The notes beneath the pieces are model-generated. The model was not told the origin of the DNA and searched no databases. It worked only from the letters and a program-made list of their open reading frames with translations. A stretch of DNA of 64,000 bases from Vibrio sp. 05-20-BW147. GTDB lineage: Bacteria > Pseudomonadota > Gammaproteobacteria > Enterobacterales > Vibrionaceae. Shown here piece after piece: positions 53,145 to 63,465 of this stretch (its first letter is position 1; the number at the start of each line of letters is the position of its first letter). The position numbers were made by a program, and so were the translations under genes. The stretch covers positions 1-64,000 of the forward strand of contig NZ_SZTO01000005.1 in assembly GCF_013369385.1 (NCBI RefSeq), in the 5' to 3' direction.

Positions 53145-53399
53145 ATGGAATGTTGGTTGGCTGAGTGCTTAGACATAAGTTCGGTACATGAATGCCGTGC
53201 ACAATACTTGCAATGGCTTGAATCTGACCAACCTCTTCTACTGATGGGAAGCGCGGTGCGCAAAGTGGATGCTGCAGGCATTCAGGCCCTTGCTTCGTTT
53301 ATTCTTAGCGTCAAACAAACAGGCTCAATCATGGAGTGTAAAGATTTCTCTGAAGTGCTTGAGGATGCCATCGCGCTTCTCGGGTACGAGCTCAATTAA
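53145..53399 (+). CDS. STAS-domain protein (first gene of the chemotaxis operon)
   Basis: 84 residues, STAS/MlaB-like: PLLLMGSAVRKVDAAGIQALASFIL with the beta-strand/helix of anti-sigma-factor antagonists, but the usual Ser/Thr acceptor is replaced by an Ala in VDAAG. ATAAGGATAAATAG precedes the ATG. It begins the operon for CheY, CheA and partners. Role in the array is unknown; the STAS fold suggests a partner-binding job. Confidence 0.85.
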   Translation: MECWLAECLDISSVHECRAQYLQWLESDQPLLLMGSAVRKVDAAGIQALASFILSVKQTGSIMECKDFSEVLEDAIALLGYELN

Positions 53400-53430
53400 T
53401 TAGTGTCAGTTTGCAATCTAGGGGGCCGAG

Positions 53431-53790
53431 ATGGTGAAGATTCTCGCAGTGGACGATTCTGTCTCAATTCGTCAAATGGTAAGTCATACACTAAAAGACG
53501 CGGGTTATGATGTAGAAACGGCGAACGATGGTAGTGATGCACTCAACAAATCAAAACTCACCAAATTCGATGTGGTGATTTCCGACGTCAATATGCCCAA
53601 CATGGGCGGCTTTGAGTTAGTTCGAGCCATGCGAGCCATTCCCCAATATAAGTTCATTCCTATACTGATGCTGACCACGGAAACCAGCCCTGAGAAAAAA
53701 ATGGAAGGTAAATCCGCAGGGGCAACAGGGTGGCTGGTGAAGCCATTCAATCCCGACACATTACTCAAAACCTTAAAACGCGTACTTTAA
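53431..53790 (+). CDS. cheY: Chemotaxis response regulator CheY
   Basis: 119 residues, single receiver domain: acidic pocket in LAVDDSVSIRQ, phospho-acceptor Asp52 in VVISDVNMPNMGG, switch Thr in MLTTETSPEKK and Lys in WLVKPFNP. All essential residues are present. Phosphorylated by the CheA encoded next. Not the flagellar CheY of the main cluster, so its target may not be the motor switch. Confidence 0.95.
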   Translation: MVKILAVDDSVSIRQMVSHTLKDAGYDVETANDGSDALNKSKLTKFDVVISDVNMPNMGGFELVRAMRAIPQYKFIPILMLTTETSPEKKMEGKSAGATGWLVKPFNPDTLLKTLKRVL

Positions 53791-53823
53791 CAAGCGAGTA
53801 AATGTCGGAATAAGGAGCGTCAG

Positions 53824-55941
53824 ATGGCTTTGGACATGGAACTGCTGCGCAGAATGTTCTACGAAGAGTGTCGTGAAAATTTAGAAGTGTTGGAAGATAT
53901 CCTGCTTAATCTCGACCCAGCTCAAGTAGAAAAAGATCTCATCGACACCATTTTTAGAGCGGCTCACTCTATCAAGGGTGGAGCGGCAACCTTCAATTTG
54001 TTGGATATCAGTGAGTTCACGCACACCGTCGAAGCGTATTTAGACAAAGTACGCAATGGTGAGTTAGTGATGACACGAGAAAGCGTGGATGTTTTGCTGC
54101 GCAGCTGCGATGGAATCCGAATTTTGCTTGAAGGTCACGAGTCAGGGGAAGCGGTGGAAAGCGACAGCTTAGCAGGAGTCAGCCAGGAGCTTGCTCAGTT
54201 GCTTCTTGGCAATGATAGCAACAGCAGTGATGCCTTGGGCGAAACGTCAGATAACGAGGTCGAGTCTCAAGCTGCCATCGCGCCGTTTGAAACAGAAACC
54301 AGCGCCACCACTACCAGTCAGTGGCAAGTGAAGTTTCGTCCACACCCTACAATTTTCTATAGCGGAAACGATCCACTGCGGATTTTACGCGAGCTCAACG
54401 AGTTGGATGAGCACGCGCAACTGACTTGCGATACGAGTCAACTTCCCGACATTCAAGCACTTGACCCTGAGCTCTGTTATACCCATTGGTTTATCACCCT
54501 ATCTGGAGAGGTCGAAAAATCGCAAATCGAAGAGATATTCGAGTGGGTGGAGGATGAATGCGATTTAGAGATTACCGCTTTACCTGCCGTATCCACCCAT
54601 ATCGAGCGAGAAGCCCCAGCCACGCCCATCATTCAACCTGAACGCGAGGTGGCGCAAACTGAGCCAACGACGGTGGTTGCTGATGCCGCGAAACCCGTAT
54701 CACGAAGCAGTAAAAACAGCAAAAGCGATTCGGCAGTGACGTCGATTCGTGTTGATATCGATAAGGTCGATAACCTAATCAACTTGGTTGGAGAGTTGGT
54801 GATCACCCAATCCATGTTGGCCGAAATTGGCAGTGATTTCTCCATCGACAAACTGGACAAGCTCAAAGCAGGGTTAGATCAACTGCTGCAAAACAGCAAA
54901 GATTTGCAAGAACATGTGCTCAATATTCGTATGTTGCCGATGAGCTTTGCGTTTAGCCGTTTCCCACGTTTGGTGCGAGATTTGTGTGGACGCCTTGGTA
55001 AAGAGGTGGATTTGCAAATTCATGGAGAACACACGGAGCTGGATAAAACCGTTTTGGAGCGCATTGTCGATCCTTTGGTGCATCTGGTGCGTAACGGCAT
55101 CGACCACGGCATTGAGATGCCAAACGAGAGAGAGCAGAAGGGAAAACCGTCATTTGGCACCCTCACGCTCAATGCTTTCCATCAAGGTGGTTCAATCATT
55201 ATCGAAGTGAAAGATGATGGGGCAGGCATAAACTGCGATCGCATCTGGCAAAAAGCCGTAGAGAAAAAAGTACTGCCTTCCGATTCTCGTCGCGAAGAGA
55301 TGAGCGACAAACAGATCATCAACCTTATTTTTGCCCCCGGTTTTTCGACCGCAGATCAAGTTTCCGATATCTCTGGGCGTGGTGTCGGAATGGATGTGGT
55401 GAAACGCAATATTGAAGAGTTGGGCGGCCATATTGAAGTGGAGTCCCTCTACGGACAAGGCAGTAACTTCACCATTAGCTTGCCACTGACTCTGGCTATC
55501 CTTGATGGGCAGTTAATGAAAGTGGCGGGTGAAGTGTATGTCATTCCTCTGCTTACCATCATCGAATCCATCCAAATTGACCCGAACTACATCAAACATG
55601 CCGCTGGTGGTGTTGAGCTTTATCGTCTACGTGAAGAAAACATCCCGATTTTACGTTTGCAGCATGAGTTCGATATGGGCAACAGCCGTGAATTCCGCAG
55701 CAAAATTTTATGTGTTGTTGAAGCTGCGGGTACGCGAGTCGGGCTGCTGATTGACGAGCTGTTGGATCAGCAACAAGTGGTGATCAAAAGTTTGGAATCC
55801 AATTATCAGAAAGTGCCCGGTATTTCAGGAGCTACGATTTTGGGTGATGGCTCGGTGTCGCTCATTTTGGATGTGCAAGGGCTCATTACAACCTTTTTAA
55901 AACGCCGTGCCGAGAGTGGCAATTCTGGCATGGCAGCGTAG
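53824..55941 (+). CDS. cheA: Chemotaxis histidine kinase CheA
   Basis: 705 residues. HPt domain with His48 in AAHSIKGGAATF (about 1-120), then a long acidic and variable linker with a region like the P2 domain (residues about 170-260), dimerisation helices (IRVDIDKVDNLINLVGELVITQSML), the kinase core (IVDPLVHLVRNGIDHGIE, VKDDGAGI, SGRGVGMDVVKRNIE) and a C-terminal CheW-like regulatory domain. Intact; it phosphorylates CheY and CheB on receptor signals. Confidence 0.97.
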   Translation: MALDMELLRRMFYEECRENLEVLEDILLNLDPAQVEKDLIDTIFRAAHSIKGGAATFNLLDISEFTHTVEAYLDKVRNGELVMTRESVDVLLRSCDGIRILLEGHESGEAVESDSLAGVSQELAQLLLGNDSNSSDALGETSDNEVESQAAIAPFETETSATTTSQWQVKFRPHPTIFYSGNDPLRILRELNELDEHAQLTCDTSQLPDIQALDPELCYTHWFITLSGEVEKSQIEEIFEWVEDECDLEITALPAVSTHIEREAPATPIIQPEREVAQTEPTTVVADAAKPVSRSSKNSKSDSAVTSIRVDIDKVDNLINLVGELVITQSMLAEIGSDFSIDKLDKLKAGLDQLLQNSKDLQEHVLNIRMLPMSFAFSRFPRLVRDLCGRLGKEVDLQIHGEHTELDKTVLERIVDPLVHLVRNGIDHGIEMPNEREQKGKPSFGTLTLNAFHQGGSIIIEVKDDGAGINCDRIWQKAVEKKVLPSDSRREEMSDKQIINLIFAPGFSTADQVSDISGRGVGMDVVKRNIEELGGHIEVESLYGQGSNFTISLPLTLAILDGQLMKVAGEVYVIPLLTIIESIQIDPNYIKHAAGGVELYRLREENIPILRLQHEFDMGNSREFRSKILCVVEAAGTRVGLLIDELLDQQQVVIKSLESNYQKVPGISGATILGDGSVSLILDVQGLITTFLKRRAESGNSGMAA

Positions 55942-55950
55942 GTGGCAATC

Positions 55951-56457
55951 ATGGACGCAGTTCAACCGTTAAATAGGATGTTGGCCGAGAGCGATGAGCA
56001 AGACAGTACAACAAAAGTGGAGTACCTCAGCTTCAACTTGGCCAATGAGCTGTATGGCATAGCGATTGAAGATGTGGAAGAGATCCGCGTTTGGGAAAGA
56101 CCCACGCCGATCCCTCGCTCTCCTTTGTTTGTGAAAGGGGTGATTAACCTGCGTGGCATGATTGTGCCCGTGATGGATTTGCGTCAGCGTTTTTCCGTCG
56201 GAGAGTGTGTCTATCTGCCCACTACGGTAGTGATTGTGCTTCGTCATCGCTTTCTCGAACAGCAGCGTCTCATGGGCATTGTGGTGGATGCTGTTTCCGA
56301 TGTGGTGAGCCTCAGCACCCACGATATCAACAGGCCAGTCGGCGACACCCCGGTTTCCACTTTTATGCTTGGTCTAGTGAACGTTGGTGAGCATGTAATG
56401 ACGTTGCTTGATACGTCTGAGCTGATGGACATAGAGTCATTTCAGGAGGCAAGCTGA
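55951..56457 (+). CDS. cheW: Chemotaxis coupling protein CheW (copy 1)
   Basis: 168 residues from the ATG at 55951, six bases after AGGTGG; a GTG at 55942 directly after the CheA stop is an alternative. CheW fold: LSFNLANELYGIAIEDVEEIR, PRSPLFVKGVINLRGMIVPVMDLRQRF, IVVDAVSDVVSLS. Links receptors to CheA. Stop overlaps the start of copy 2 by one base. Confidence 0.95.
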   Translation: MDAVQPLNRMLAESDEQDSTTKVEYLSFNLANELYGIAIEDVEEIRVWERPTPIPRSPLFVKGVINLRGMIVPVMDLRQRFSVGECVYLPTTVVIVLRHRFLEQQRLMGIVVDAVSDVVSLSTHDINRPVGDTPVSTFMLGLVNVGEHVMTLLDTSELMDIESFQEAS

Positions 56458-56918
56458 TGGAACAGCAAGAGTATTTGAGCTTTGTAGTGGATAACGATGA
56501 ATACGGTGTGCCGATTCTGGATGTGCGTGAAGTGCGAGGTTGGAGCGAGGTAAGAAAAGTGCCAAACGCACCGAAGTATCTGGTGGGTGTGTTAGAGATC
56601 CGCGGAGAGTATGTCCCTGTTGCCGATCTGCGCGTGCGTTTTAATCTTTCGCCATCTGAAATTGGTAATACCACGGTGGTGGTGGTGCTTAACGATGTGC
56701 AACATAACCCGTTGGGCATCATTGTGGATGCCGTGGCGGAGGTCTATGCCTTAGATGACGGCGAAATTAAACCGCCGCCACAAACCATGAAAATGGAACA
56801 ACGATACATCAAAGGATTGGCAGCAACGGCCAATGGTCACTTGATGATAATTAATCTGGAAGCTCTATTTGATGTGGCAGAGCTGAGCAGAACAACAGTA
56901 GAAGAAGCGCTAATGTGA
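56457..56918 (+). CDS. cheW: Chemotaxis coupling protein CheW (copy 2)
   Basis: 153 residues, a divergent Che[61 protein letters not shown]. The two copies may assemble into distinct rings of the array. Start overlaps copy 1 by one base; its end overlaps the region before the Aer2-like start. Confidence 0.95.
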   Translation: MEQQEYLSFVVDNDEYGVPILDVREVRGWSEVRKVPNAPKYLVGVLEIRGEYVPVADLRVRFNLSPSEIGNTTVVVVLNDVQHNPLGIIVDAVAEVYALDDGEIKPPPQTMKMEQRYIKGLAATANGHLMIINLEALFDVAELSRTTVEEALM

Positions 56919-56926
56919 GGTCAGGT

Positions 56927-59356
56927 ATGGCATTTTGGAATCGCAACAAGGAAACGCAACACAGCTTTCGTCCACAAGTATCTCATCCAAGAGATACCTT
57001 GTTAAATGAGGTGGAAGAGCAAGAAGAGCTCAGTAAAGAACAACTGCTATCGGCATTGAACACCGCTAAAACCGCGTTAATGATGGTGGATCGCGATTTT
57101 AAAATTACCTACATCAACGAACAATCAATGTCGTTGTTCAAGCAGCATGAAGGTTTGTTCCGTAAACATTGGCCCAATTTCAGTGCTGATAAAACCTTTT
57201 TGATGGGCGCGTGCATCGACATGTTCCACCGCAATCCTGCCCATCAAAGGCAACTGCTCTCGACGCCAGCGAATTTGCCATACACCACCACCATCGCTAT
57301 TGACGACGTGCGATTAGAATTGAATGTTGGCGCGATGCTTGATGCATCGGGAAACTATGTGGGGAACACATTGGAGTGGCAAGATGTCACGGAAGCCATA
57401 CGCAAAGAAGATCGCATTGCTCGTTTGCAAGCCGCTATCGACCAAGCGCAAACTGCAATGGTGATGATTGACCGTGATTTCCTCATTACCTACGTCAACG
57501 AAGAAACGGTGTCCTTATTTCGTCGCCATGAAGCGGCCTTTCGGGGCGTTTGGTCTGGTTTTACTGCCAGCAAAGAGTGGTTGATGGGACGATGCATTGA
57601 TGAGTTTCACCGCAATCCTGCACATCAACGCAAGTTGCTCAGCGACCCGAATAATTTACCCTATCGCACTGACATTGCGGTTGGGGATGTTCGTATTGAA
57701 CTCAATGTTGCCGCGGTGAAAAACGCACAAGGCGAATACATCGGCAACAGCCTCGAGTGGCGTGATGTGACTGAGCAGCGTGCCAATGAAGAAGAAGTGG
57801 GGCGTTTGGCCTCTGCGGTGGCGGGGATGACCACCAATCTGATGATGGCCGATAAAAACGGCATCATTCGCTATCTAAATCCTTCTCTTGCCAATTTGCT
57901 CCGTAGCCGAGAAAGTGAACTGCAGAAGGTGTTGCCTGGTTTTGATTCGCGCAATTTGGTGGGTAAAAGCATTGATGTTTTCCACAAAAATCCAGCACAC
58001 CAACAGGCGATTATCGCTAATCCTGATCGCTTGCCCTTTAGTTCCAACATCAAGGTAGGCTCGTTGGAGTTCAACCTTACCTGTATCGCAATGCGAGATG
58101 GCAGTGGTAACTACATGGGGCCAGCATTGCAATGGATCGACATTACGGAACAGCAAGATGGACAACGTCAGGTAGAAAGTTTGATCCAAAAAGCGATAGC
58201 GGGGCAGCTGGGAGAGCGCATCAACACCTCTGTCTACAGTGGTTTTATGAAAGAGTTGGGTGACGGCATTAATAGCTTGTTGGACACCTTAGTTGAGCCT
58301 TTGGATCAGTGCATTCAGGTAATGAGCAAAGTGGCCAATGGCGATCTCAAAACGCAAATGAGCGACACACACCAAGGTGAGTTTGGGCGTTTGGCCGATG
58401 CGGTGAACACATCGATTCTGAACATTCGCAATATGGTGGACAAAATTACCGTCTCTTCTGCTCGCGTAGCGACCGCTTCTACCGAGATTGCCGACGGCAA
58501 TAACGATTTGAGCCAACGTGTTGAAGCACAAGCCTCCAACTTGGAAGAAACCGCAGCCAGCATGGAACAGATGACGGCAACGGTGAGACAAAATGCCGAT
58601 AACGCCAAAGGTGCCAACGAGCTCTCTGAAGACGCAGCGAAAAAAGCGCGCAAAGGAGGCGATGTGGTTGGTCAAGCGGTGGCGGCGATGGCAGAAATCA
58701 ACAGTGCCAGTAAGAAGATTTCCGACATCATTGGCGTGATAGATGAAATTGCTTTCCAAACCAATTTGTTGGCCCTCAATGCCGCTGTTGAAGCCGCGCG
58801 CGCAGGCGAACAAGGCCGAGGCTTTGCGGTGGTGGCTGGTGAAGTACGCAACTTAGCGCAACGCAGTGCTGCTGCTGCCAAAGAGATTAAAGGATTAATT
58901 AAAGACAGCGTGGAGAAAGTCGATGAGGGCTCGCGGTTAGTGGATGAATCCGGTGCAACCTTAAATGACATTGTCGCTGCGGTGGAAAAAGTGACCGGAC
59001 TGATCAGCCAGATAGCCCAATCGAGCATTGAACAATCGACAGGGATTGATGAAATTAACCGCGCCGTGTCGACGATGGATGAAATGACGCAGCAAAATGC
59101 GTCTTTGGTTGAAGAAACCTCGGCCGCAAGCCAATCGCTTAAAGCGGAAGGCAAAGAGCTGCTCAACTTAATGAGTTTCTTTAGCACCGATAGCGGCATT
59201 ACCACCTTGGAGACATCGAGCCCAGCCTCACCAAGTGCAGCGGCAGCGAAAGTGACCGCCATGCCCAAACGAACCAATATCAGCGACATGAAAAAGCCAA
59301 GAGTAGCCAATTCCGGATTGAGGGCGGAGGAGAGCGACGAATGGGAAGAATTTTAA
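56927..59356 (+). CDS. aer2: Aer2-like soluble chemoreceptor with three putative heme-PAS domains
   Basis: 809 residues from the ATG at 56927, with GAGGTCAGGT just before it. No transmembrane helix. Three PAS repeats at about 36-155, 165-283 and 290-410 each end with a G-N/P-x-L-x-W-x-D motif. Each has the string FH(R/K)NPAHQ: His101, His228 and His353, each 50 residues before a Trp (151, 278, 403), the spacing of the heme His and distal Trp in Pseudomonas Aer2. Then a HAMP-like stretch and the signalling hairpin tip with [23 protein letters not shown]. The C-terminal EWEEF matches the CheR-binding pentapeptide of Aer2/McpB. Probably an oxygen receptor of the F7 array. Confidence 0.93.
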   Translation: MAFWNRNKETQHSFRPQVSHPRDTLLNEVEEQEELSKEQLLSALNTAKTALMMVDRDFKITYINEQSMSLFKQHEGLFRKHWPNFSADKTFLMGACIDMFHRNPAHQRQLLSTPANLPYTTTIAIDDVRLELNVGAMLDASGNYVGNTLEWQDVTEAIRKEDRIARLQAAIDQAQTAMVMIDRDFLITYVNEETVSLFRRHEAAFRGVWSGFTASKEWLMGRCIDEFHRNPAHQRKLLSDPNNLPYRTDIAVGDVRIELNVAAVKNAQGEYIGNSLEWRDVTEQRANEEEVGRLASAVAGMTTNLMMADKNGIIRYLNPSLANLLRSRESELQKVLPGFDSRNLVGKSIDVFHKNPAHQQAIIANPDRLPFSSNIKVGSLEFNLTCIAMRDGSGNYMGPALQWIDITEQQDGQRQVESLIQKAIAGQLGERINTSVYSGFMKELGDGINSLLDTLVEPLDQCIQVMSKVANGDLKTQMSDTHQGEFGRLADAVNTSILNIRNMVDKITVSSARVATASTEIADGNNDLSQRVEAQASNLEETAASMEQMTATVRQNADNAKGANELSEDAAKKARKGGDVVGQAVAAMAEINSASKKISDIIGVIDEIAFQTNLLALNAAVEAARAGEQGRGFAVVAGEVRNLAQRSAAAAKEIKGLIKDSVEKVDEGSRLVDESGATLNDIVAAVEKVTGLISQIAQSSIEQSTGIDEINRAVSTMDEMTQQNASLVEETSAASQSLKAEGKELLNLMSFFSTDSGITTLETSSPASPSAAAAKVTAMPKRTNISDMKKPRVANSGLRAEESDEWEEF

Positions 59357-60195
59357 CCAGTGAAGTGAACCTCGAACCCTCACAAGAGTTCGAGCTCACT
59401 GACAAAGATTTCAAATATGTTCAGTGGTTCATCCACAAACATGTTGGTATCTATCTGTCAGATCATAAGCGTGCCATGGTCTATGGCCGCTTATCGCGAA
59501 AGCTTCGAGAAAAAGGGCTCAAGCGATTTTGCGACTATCGTGAGTGTATTGAGAACAATCCAGAAGATCGCATGGCGTTCATCAACGCATTGACGACCAA
59601 TAAAACCCACTTCTTTCGGGAAATTCATCACGTTGAGTTTCTTGAAAGCCACCTAGTTCCCTATTGGCAAGAGCAAGGTAAACGAGCGGTGAAGATATGG
59701 TCGGCAGGGTGTTCTACTGGCGAAGAGCCCTACAGTTATTTGGCCAGCTTACATCGCAGTGGCTTTTTCGATGGTGTCATCGATTGTAAGTTGCTGGCCA
59801 CGGATCTCGACACCAATGTGCTGAGCCGTGCACAGCTGGGCGTTTATGATGACACCGCGCTGGAAAGCATCCCTCAACCTTACTTAAAAGGGAATTTTTT
59901 ACGCGGAAAAGGCGCTCAAGCGGGCAAAATCAAAGTAAAAGAAATCCTGAAGACGCACGTGACATTTCGCCAGCTAAACCTGTTAGACGATTGGCCGATG
60001 AAACAGAAATTTGATCTGATTTCTTGCCGTAATGTAATGATTTATTTCGATAAACCAACTCAGCAGCGTTTACTCGAACGCTTTTACCATCAGCTCCATG
60101 ATGATGGTGTGTTGTTTATCGGTCATTCCGAAAGTGTCGGCACCAATGGTCAGCTGTTTAAGCATTTAGGAAAAACAATCTATATCAAAGCGTGA
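59341..60195 (+). CDS. cheR: Chemoreceptor methyltransferase CheR
   Basis: 284 residues. N-terminal helical domain ([19 protein letters not shown]), SAM-binding core with [33 protein letters not shown] and [14 protein letters not shown], and the beta-subdomain that recognises the receptor pentapeptide. Methylates glutamates of the receptors. The start overlaps the Aer2-like gene by 16 bases. Confidence 0.95.
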   Translation: MGRILTSEVNLEPSQEFELTDKDFKYVQWFIHKHVGIYLSDHKRAMVYGRLSRKLREKGLKRFCDYRECIENNPEDRMAFINALTTNKTHFFREIHHVEFLESHLVPYWQEQGKRAVKIWSAGCSTGEEPYSYLASLHRSGFFDGVIDCKLLATDLDTNVLSRAQLGVYDDTALESIPQPYLKGNFLRGKGAQAGKIKVKEILKTHVTFRQLNLLDDWPMKQKFDLISCRNVMIYFDKPTQQRLLERFYHQLHDDGVLFIGHSESVGTNGQLFKHLGKTIYIKA

Positions 60196-60213
60196 TTGCG
60201 CTAAGGCTGCCAC

Positions 60214-60855
60214 ATGCTCGACTCAACGAATCACCATTTTCAAGCACAACCACAAGCGTATTACAGTCGCTTTTTCAACGAACAAAAAGGGTTACACATG
60301 ATCAAAGTGTTGCCCGGTGGGGTGTATGTCAGTAATCAAGAAGAAATGATCTGTACCGGATTAGGATCGTGTGTTTCTGCTTGTATTTGGGATCCCGTCA
60401 AACGCGTTGGAGGCATGAACCATTTTTTACTGCCGTTTCATAACCATTTTGAAGAGAAACATTGGCATGCCGATGAGCTGCTTTCTGGCGCTTCTCGTTA
60501 CGGGAGCTACGCGATGGAGATGCTGCTTAACCAACTGCTCTCGTTCGGGGCCCGCCGTGAACGCTTGCGCATGAAGTTGTTTGGTGGCGCGCAAATGATG
60601 GGTTTTCACTCGATGATTGGTGAGAAAAACGTCGAATTCATCCTGCATTACGCTGAGCAAGAGGGCTTAGAGGTGGTGGCTTATGATTTGGGTGGGTTAG
60701 AGCCGAGAAAAATCATGTTCGATCCGCTCACTGGCAAAGCGTGGTTGAAGCGCATTCCCTTTGCCGAGATTAGCCATTTACGGCGTGAAGAAGAGCGTTA
60801 TGCGCACGATTTGGAGAAGCAAACGCATAAAGGATCAGATGTGGAGCTATTTTGA
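60214..60855 (+). CDS. cheD: Chemoreceptor glutamine deamidase CheD
   Basis: 213 residues. Active-site Cys in [13 protein letters not shown], His in [10 protein letters not shown], and Thr/Ser region in [24 protein letters not shown] and [18 protein letters not shown] are family features. It converts receptor Gln to Glu. Its C terminus is DVELF, close to the EVELF end of the receptor at 63113. Confidence 0.95.
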   Translation: MLDSTNHHFQAQPQAYYSRFFNEQKGLHMIKVLPGGVYVSNQEEMICTGLGSCVSACIWDPVKRVGGMNHFLLPFHNHFEEKHWHADELLSGASRYGSYAMEMLLNQLLSFGARRERLRMKLFGGAQMMGFHSMIGEKNVEFILHYAEQEGLEVVAYDLGGLEPRKIMFDPLTGKAWLKRIPFAEISHLRREEERYAHDLEKQTHKGSDVELF

Positions 60856-61892
60856 TGAGTAAGAAAACAAAAGTTTTGGTTGTCGATGATTCTCCCGTTT
60901 TCCGTGCATTGCTCACGGAGATCATTAACTCGGATCCTCAGTTAGAAGTGATCGGTGCGGCGGAAGATCCCTATCAAGCGCGCGAGATGATCAAAGCCTT
61001 AAAGCCTGAAGTGATCACGCTAGATATCGAAATGCCCAAAATGAATGGGGTGCAATTTCTCAAAAATCTGATGCGTTTGCATCCTTTACCTGTGGTGATG
61101 ATATCAACCTTAACGCAGCACGGTGCGGATGCCACCTTGATGGCGCTTGAACTGGGTGCGGTGGACTATTTTCCCAAACCTTCGGTGGCCAACACCGCTG
61201 ACATGTTGGGGTATCGCACTCTGGTGAATGAAAAAATTCGTATGGCTGCACAGGCGCAGGTCGGAGGAAATCCGCCCATGGCGCAGGCGGTGGCAACCAG
61301 CAAACAAGGTACAGAAACCAATCGCTATCAATTGATTGCCATTGGCGCATCGACGGGTGGAACCGAAGCGGTGAAACACTTGCTTTCCGCCTTACCTGCC
61401 AGCATGCCACCTATAGTGATTACGCAGCACATCAGCGCCCTGTTCTCTGGCCCATTTGCCAATCGTCTGAACGCATCGTGCGCGTTGACCGTTTCTGAGC
61501 TGAGTGAAGGGGAAGTGGCGTTAAAAGCCAATCACGCTTACGTTGCTCCGGGCGATAAACACATGATGGTGTTTCGTCGCGGTGGACAGCTCTATGCTCA
61601 TTTAGACGACAGCCCAGCGGTGAATCGCCACAAGCCGTCAGTGGATGTGATGTTTGGCTCGGTGGCAGAGAGTTTAAAAAACCAAGCTATTGGCGTGATC
61701 TTAACGGGTATGGGCAAAGATGGTGCCCAGGGGATGTTACGGATGAAAGAGCAAGGTGCGATGACCATCGCACAGGATGAGCAGAGTTGCGTTGTGTATG
61801 GCATGCCGCGGGCTGCGGTGGAATGTGGCGCGGCAATGCATGTCAAACCACTCAATAAACTTCCTCAGTTTTTGTGCGATCTACTAAGCTAA
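60855..61892 (+). CDS. cheB: Protein-glutamate methylesterase CheB
   Basis: 345 residues from the ATG at 60855, one base overlapping the cheD stop; a TTG at 60852 is the only alternative. Receiver domain ([12 protein letters not shown], phospho-acceptor Asp in [13 protein letters not shown]) and C-terminal methylesterase with catalytic Ser in [11 protein letters not shown], His in ITQHIS and Asp in [11 protein letters not shown]. Demethylates and deamidates receptors when phosphorylated by CheA. Confidence 0.96.
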   Translation: MSKKTKVLVVDDSPVFRALLTEIINSDPQLEVIGAAEDPYQAREMIKALKPEVITLDIEMPKMNGVQFLKNLMRLHPLPVVMISTLTQHGADATLMALELGAVDYFPKPSVANTADMLGYRTLVNEKIRMAAQAQVGGNPPMAQAVATSKQGTETNRYQLIAIGASTGGTEAVKHLLSALPASMPPIVITQHISALFSGPFANRLNASCALTVSELSEGEVALKANHAYVAPGDKHMMVFRRGGQLYAHLDDSPAVNRHKPSVDVMFGSVAESLKNQAIGVILTGMGKDGAQGMLRMKEQGAMTIAQDEQSCVVYGMPRAAVECGAAMHVKPLNKLPQFLCDLLS

Positions 61893-61943
61893 AAGAAAAC
61901 ATAAGCAAAATGTCACATATTGGATTTGGTCAGGTAGGCAATT

Positions 61944-63113
61944 ATGGAAAAGTTGGCGCAAGCAAATTATCGATCTCGTTATCTTATCGCTGTGGCCTTT
62001 CAGGTTGTGGTGTTGACATTTGGCGCCGTGCTGGCTCATTCAATGGGCAACATTGTTCTGATGATTTTGGCGGCGGCCATTCCTTGGTTGGTGCTTCCGT
62101 CCTATTTTTCTTCTCATACCGAGGATAGTTCCAGCAAAACCAATGTGGTTGAAAAAAATGCTCAGCAGGGCTGGACGCAAGTGGGGCATTTTTTACAAAC
62201 CGCACTTCCGCGAGTAGAACAACCACTAGCGAAACAGAAAAGCGTGATTGAAGCCTCAGTCGAAACGTTGAACGACAGTTTTTTTGGTTTACAGCGCAGT
62301 TGTGAAGAACAGAGCCAGATCTCGGAAAAATTGGTGGACGATCTGCTCGCTAACCAAAACAGTGAAAATAGCATTGCACAAGTGATGCCGAGAACCGAAA
62401 AGATCATCAACCGTTATATCGATATTTTGATTAATGTGTCGGAGAAGAGTATTTCTGCGGTCCACAGCATCCACGACATGTCAGACAAACTGGACGCGGT
62501 GTTTAAGCTGCTCAATCAAGTGCGCGGACTCTCTGATCAAACCAACTTGTTAGCACTGAACGCAGCAATAGAAGCGGCGCGTGCGGGCGAACAAGGACGA
62601 GGCTTTGCCGTGGTGGCACAAGAAGTGAGAGATTTATCTGTCAAAGCGGAATCGCTGAACAATCAGATCGAACGCGAAATCAATATTGCCTTGGCGACCG
62701 TCAAACAGGCAAACCATACGGTAGGGGAAATGGCTTCGATTGATATGACCGTGGCGATTGAATCCAAAGAAGAAGTGGATGAAATGCTGCGTGGGGTGCA
62801 AAAAGTCAACAATATGGTTGAATTGCAAGTGCAGCAAATTCATGAGTTGGGCGCGCAACTGGCGCAGAAAGTGGCTTCTGGGGTTCGTGCGTTGCAATTT
62901 GCCGACATTGTGGTTCAGCAGGGCGATTTTGCCACGCAAACGATACTTAATTTGTCGTCACTCCAGCAGTTGATCAAACAGTACGCTGCCAATCAGATCA
63001 GCAGCGAAGAACTGATTGCACAGATTGAGTTGTTAGAGCAGCAAGAGCGTGGCCGCGGCGAAGGCGCTGCCAACCAAGTCAGTATTGATGAAGGTGAAGT
63101 AGAGCTGTTTTAA
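61944..63113 (+). CDS. Short membrane-bound chemoreceptor without periplasmic domain
   Basis: 389 residues. Two adjoining transmembrane helices near residues 12-32 and 36-54 leave almost no periplasmic loop; no HAMP domain is obvious. The signalling part has the tip [25 protein letters not shown], but the hairpin is short and its N-terminal arm is unusual. The C terminus is DEGEVELF, like CheD. It may sense membrane or cytoplasmic state. Position matches the receptor of the cluster III operon of Vibrio. Confidence 0.9.
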   Translation: MEKLAQANYRSRYLIAVAFQVVVLTFGAVLAHSMGNIVLMILAAAIPWLVLPSYFSSHTEDSSSKTNVVEKNAQQGWTQVGHFLQTALPRVEQPLAKQKSVIEASVETLNDSFFGLQRSCEEQSQISEKLVDDLLANQNSENSIAQVMPRTEKIINRYIDILINVSEKSISAVHSIHDMSDKLDAVFKLLNQVRGLSDQTNLLALNAAIEAARAGEQGRGFAVVAQEVRDLSVKAESLNNQIEREINIALATVKQANHTVGEMASIDMTVAIESKEEVDEMLRGVQKVNNMVELQVQQIHELGAQLAQKVASGVRALQFADIVVQQGDFATQTILNLSSLQQLIKQYAANQISSEELIAQIELLEQQERGRGEGAANQVSIDEGEVELF

Positions 63114-63151
63114 AAAGAAAACATGCAGATATGGGCTAGGGGAAGGCAAAT

Positions 63152-63451
63152 ATGTCAGTGATGAAAGAAGTCGATAACGCAAAAAACACGGTCACCTTAG
63201 CAATCGAAGGGGCCTTTGGATTTAACTTGGTGCAAGAGTTTAGAAACGCCTACAGCCCACATCTCAATAGTCAGTTTATTATCGACCTACGTAAAGTAGA
63301 CTACATTGACAGCGCTGGCTTAGGTATGTTGCTCAACATGCAAAAACATCTCAACAGCGCCGATGGCCGAATTAAGATCATCAATACCTTGCCACAAGTG
63401 CGCAAAATTTTGTTGATCAGCCGTTTCGATAAAAAATTTCAGATTGAATAG
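63152..63451 (+). CDS. STAS-domain anti-sigma antagonist-like protein
   Basis: 99 residues, canonical STAS: SQFIIDLRKVDYIDSAGLGMLLNM with the conserved phosphorylatable Ser in IDSAGLG. Unlike the STAS protein at the operon start it keeps the acceptor Ser. The next gene begins like receiver-phosphatase (SpoIIE) proteins that dephosphorylate such partners, suggesting a partner switch attached to the chemosensory array. Confidence 0.93.
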   Translation: MSVMKEVDNAKNTVTLAIEGAFGFNLVQEFRNAYSPHLNSQFIIDLRKVDYIDSAGLGMLLNMQKHLNSADGRIKIINTLPQVRKILLISRFDKKFQIE

Positions 63452-63465
63452 AGAGCGGGTCGGGT

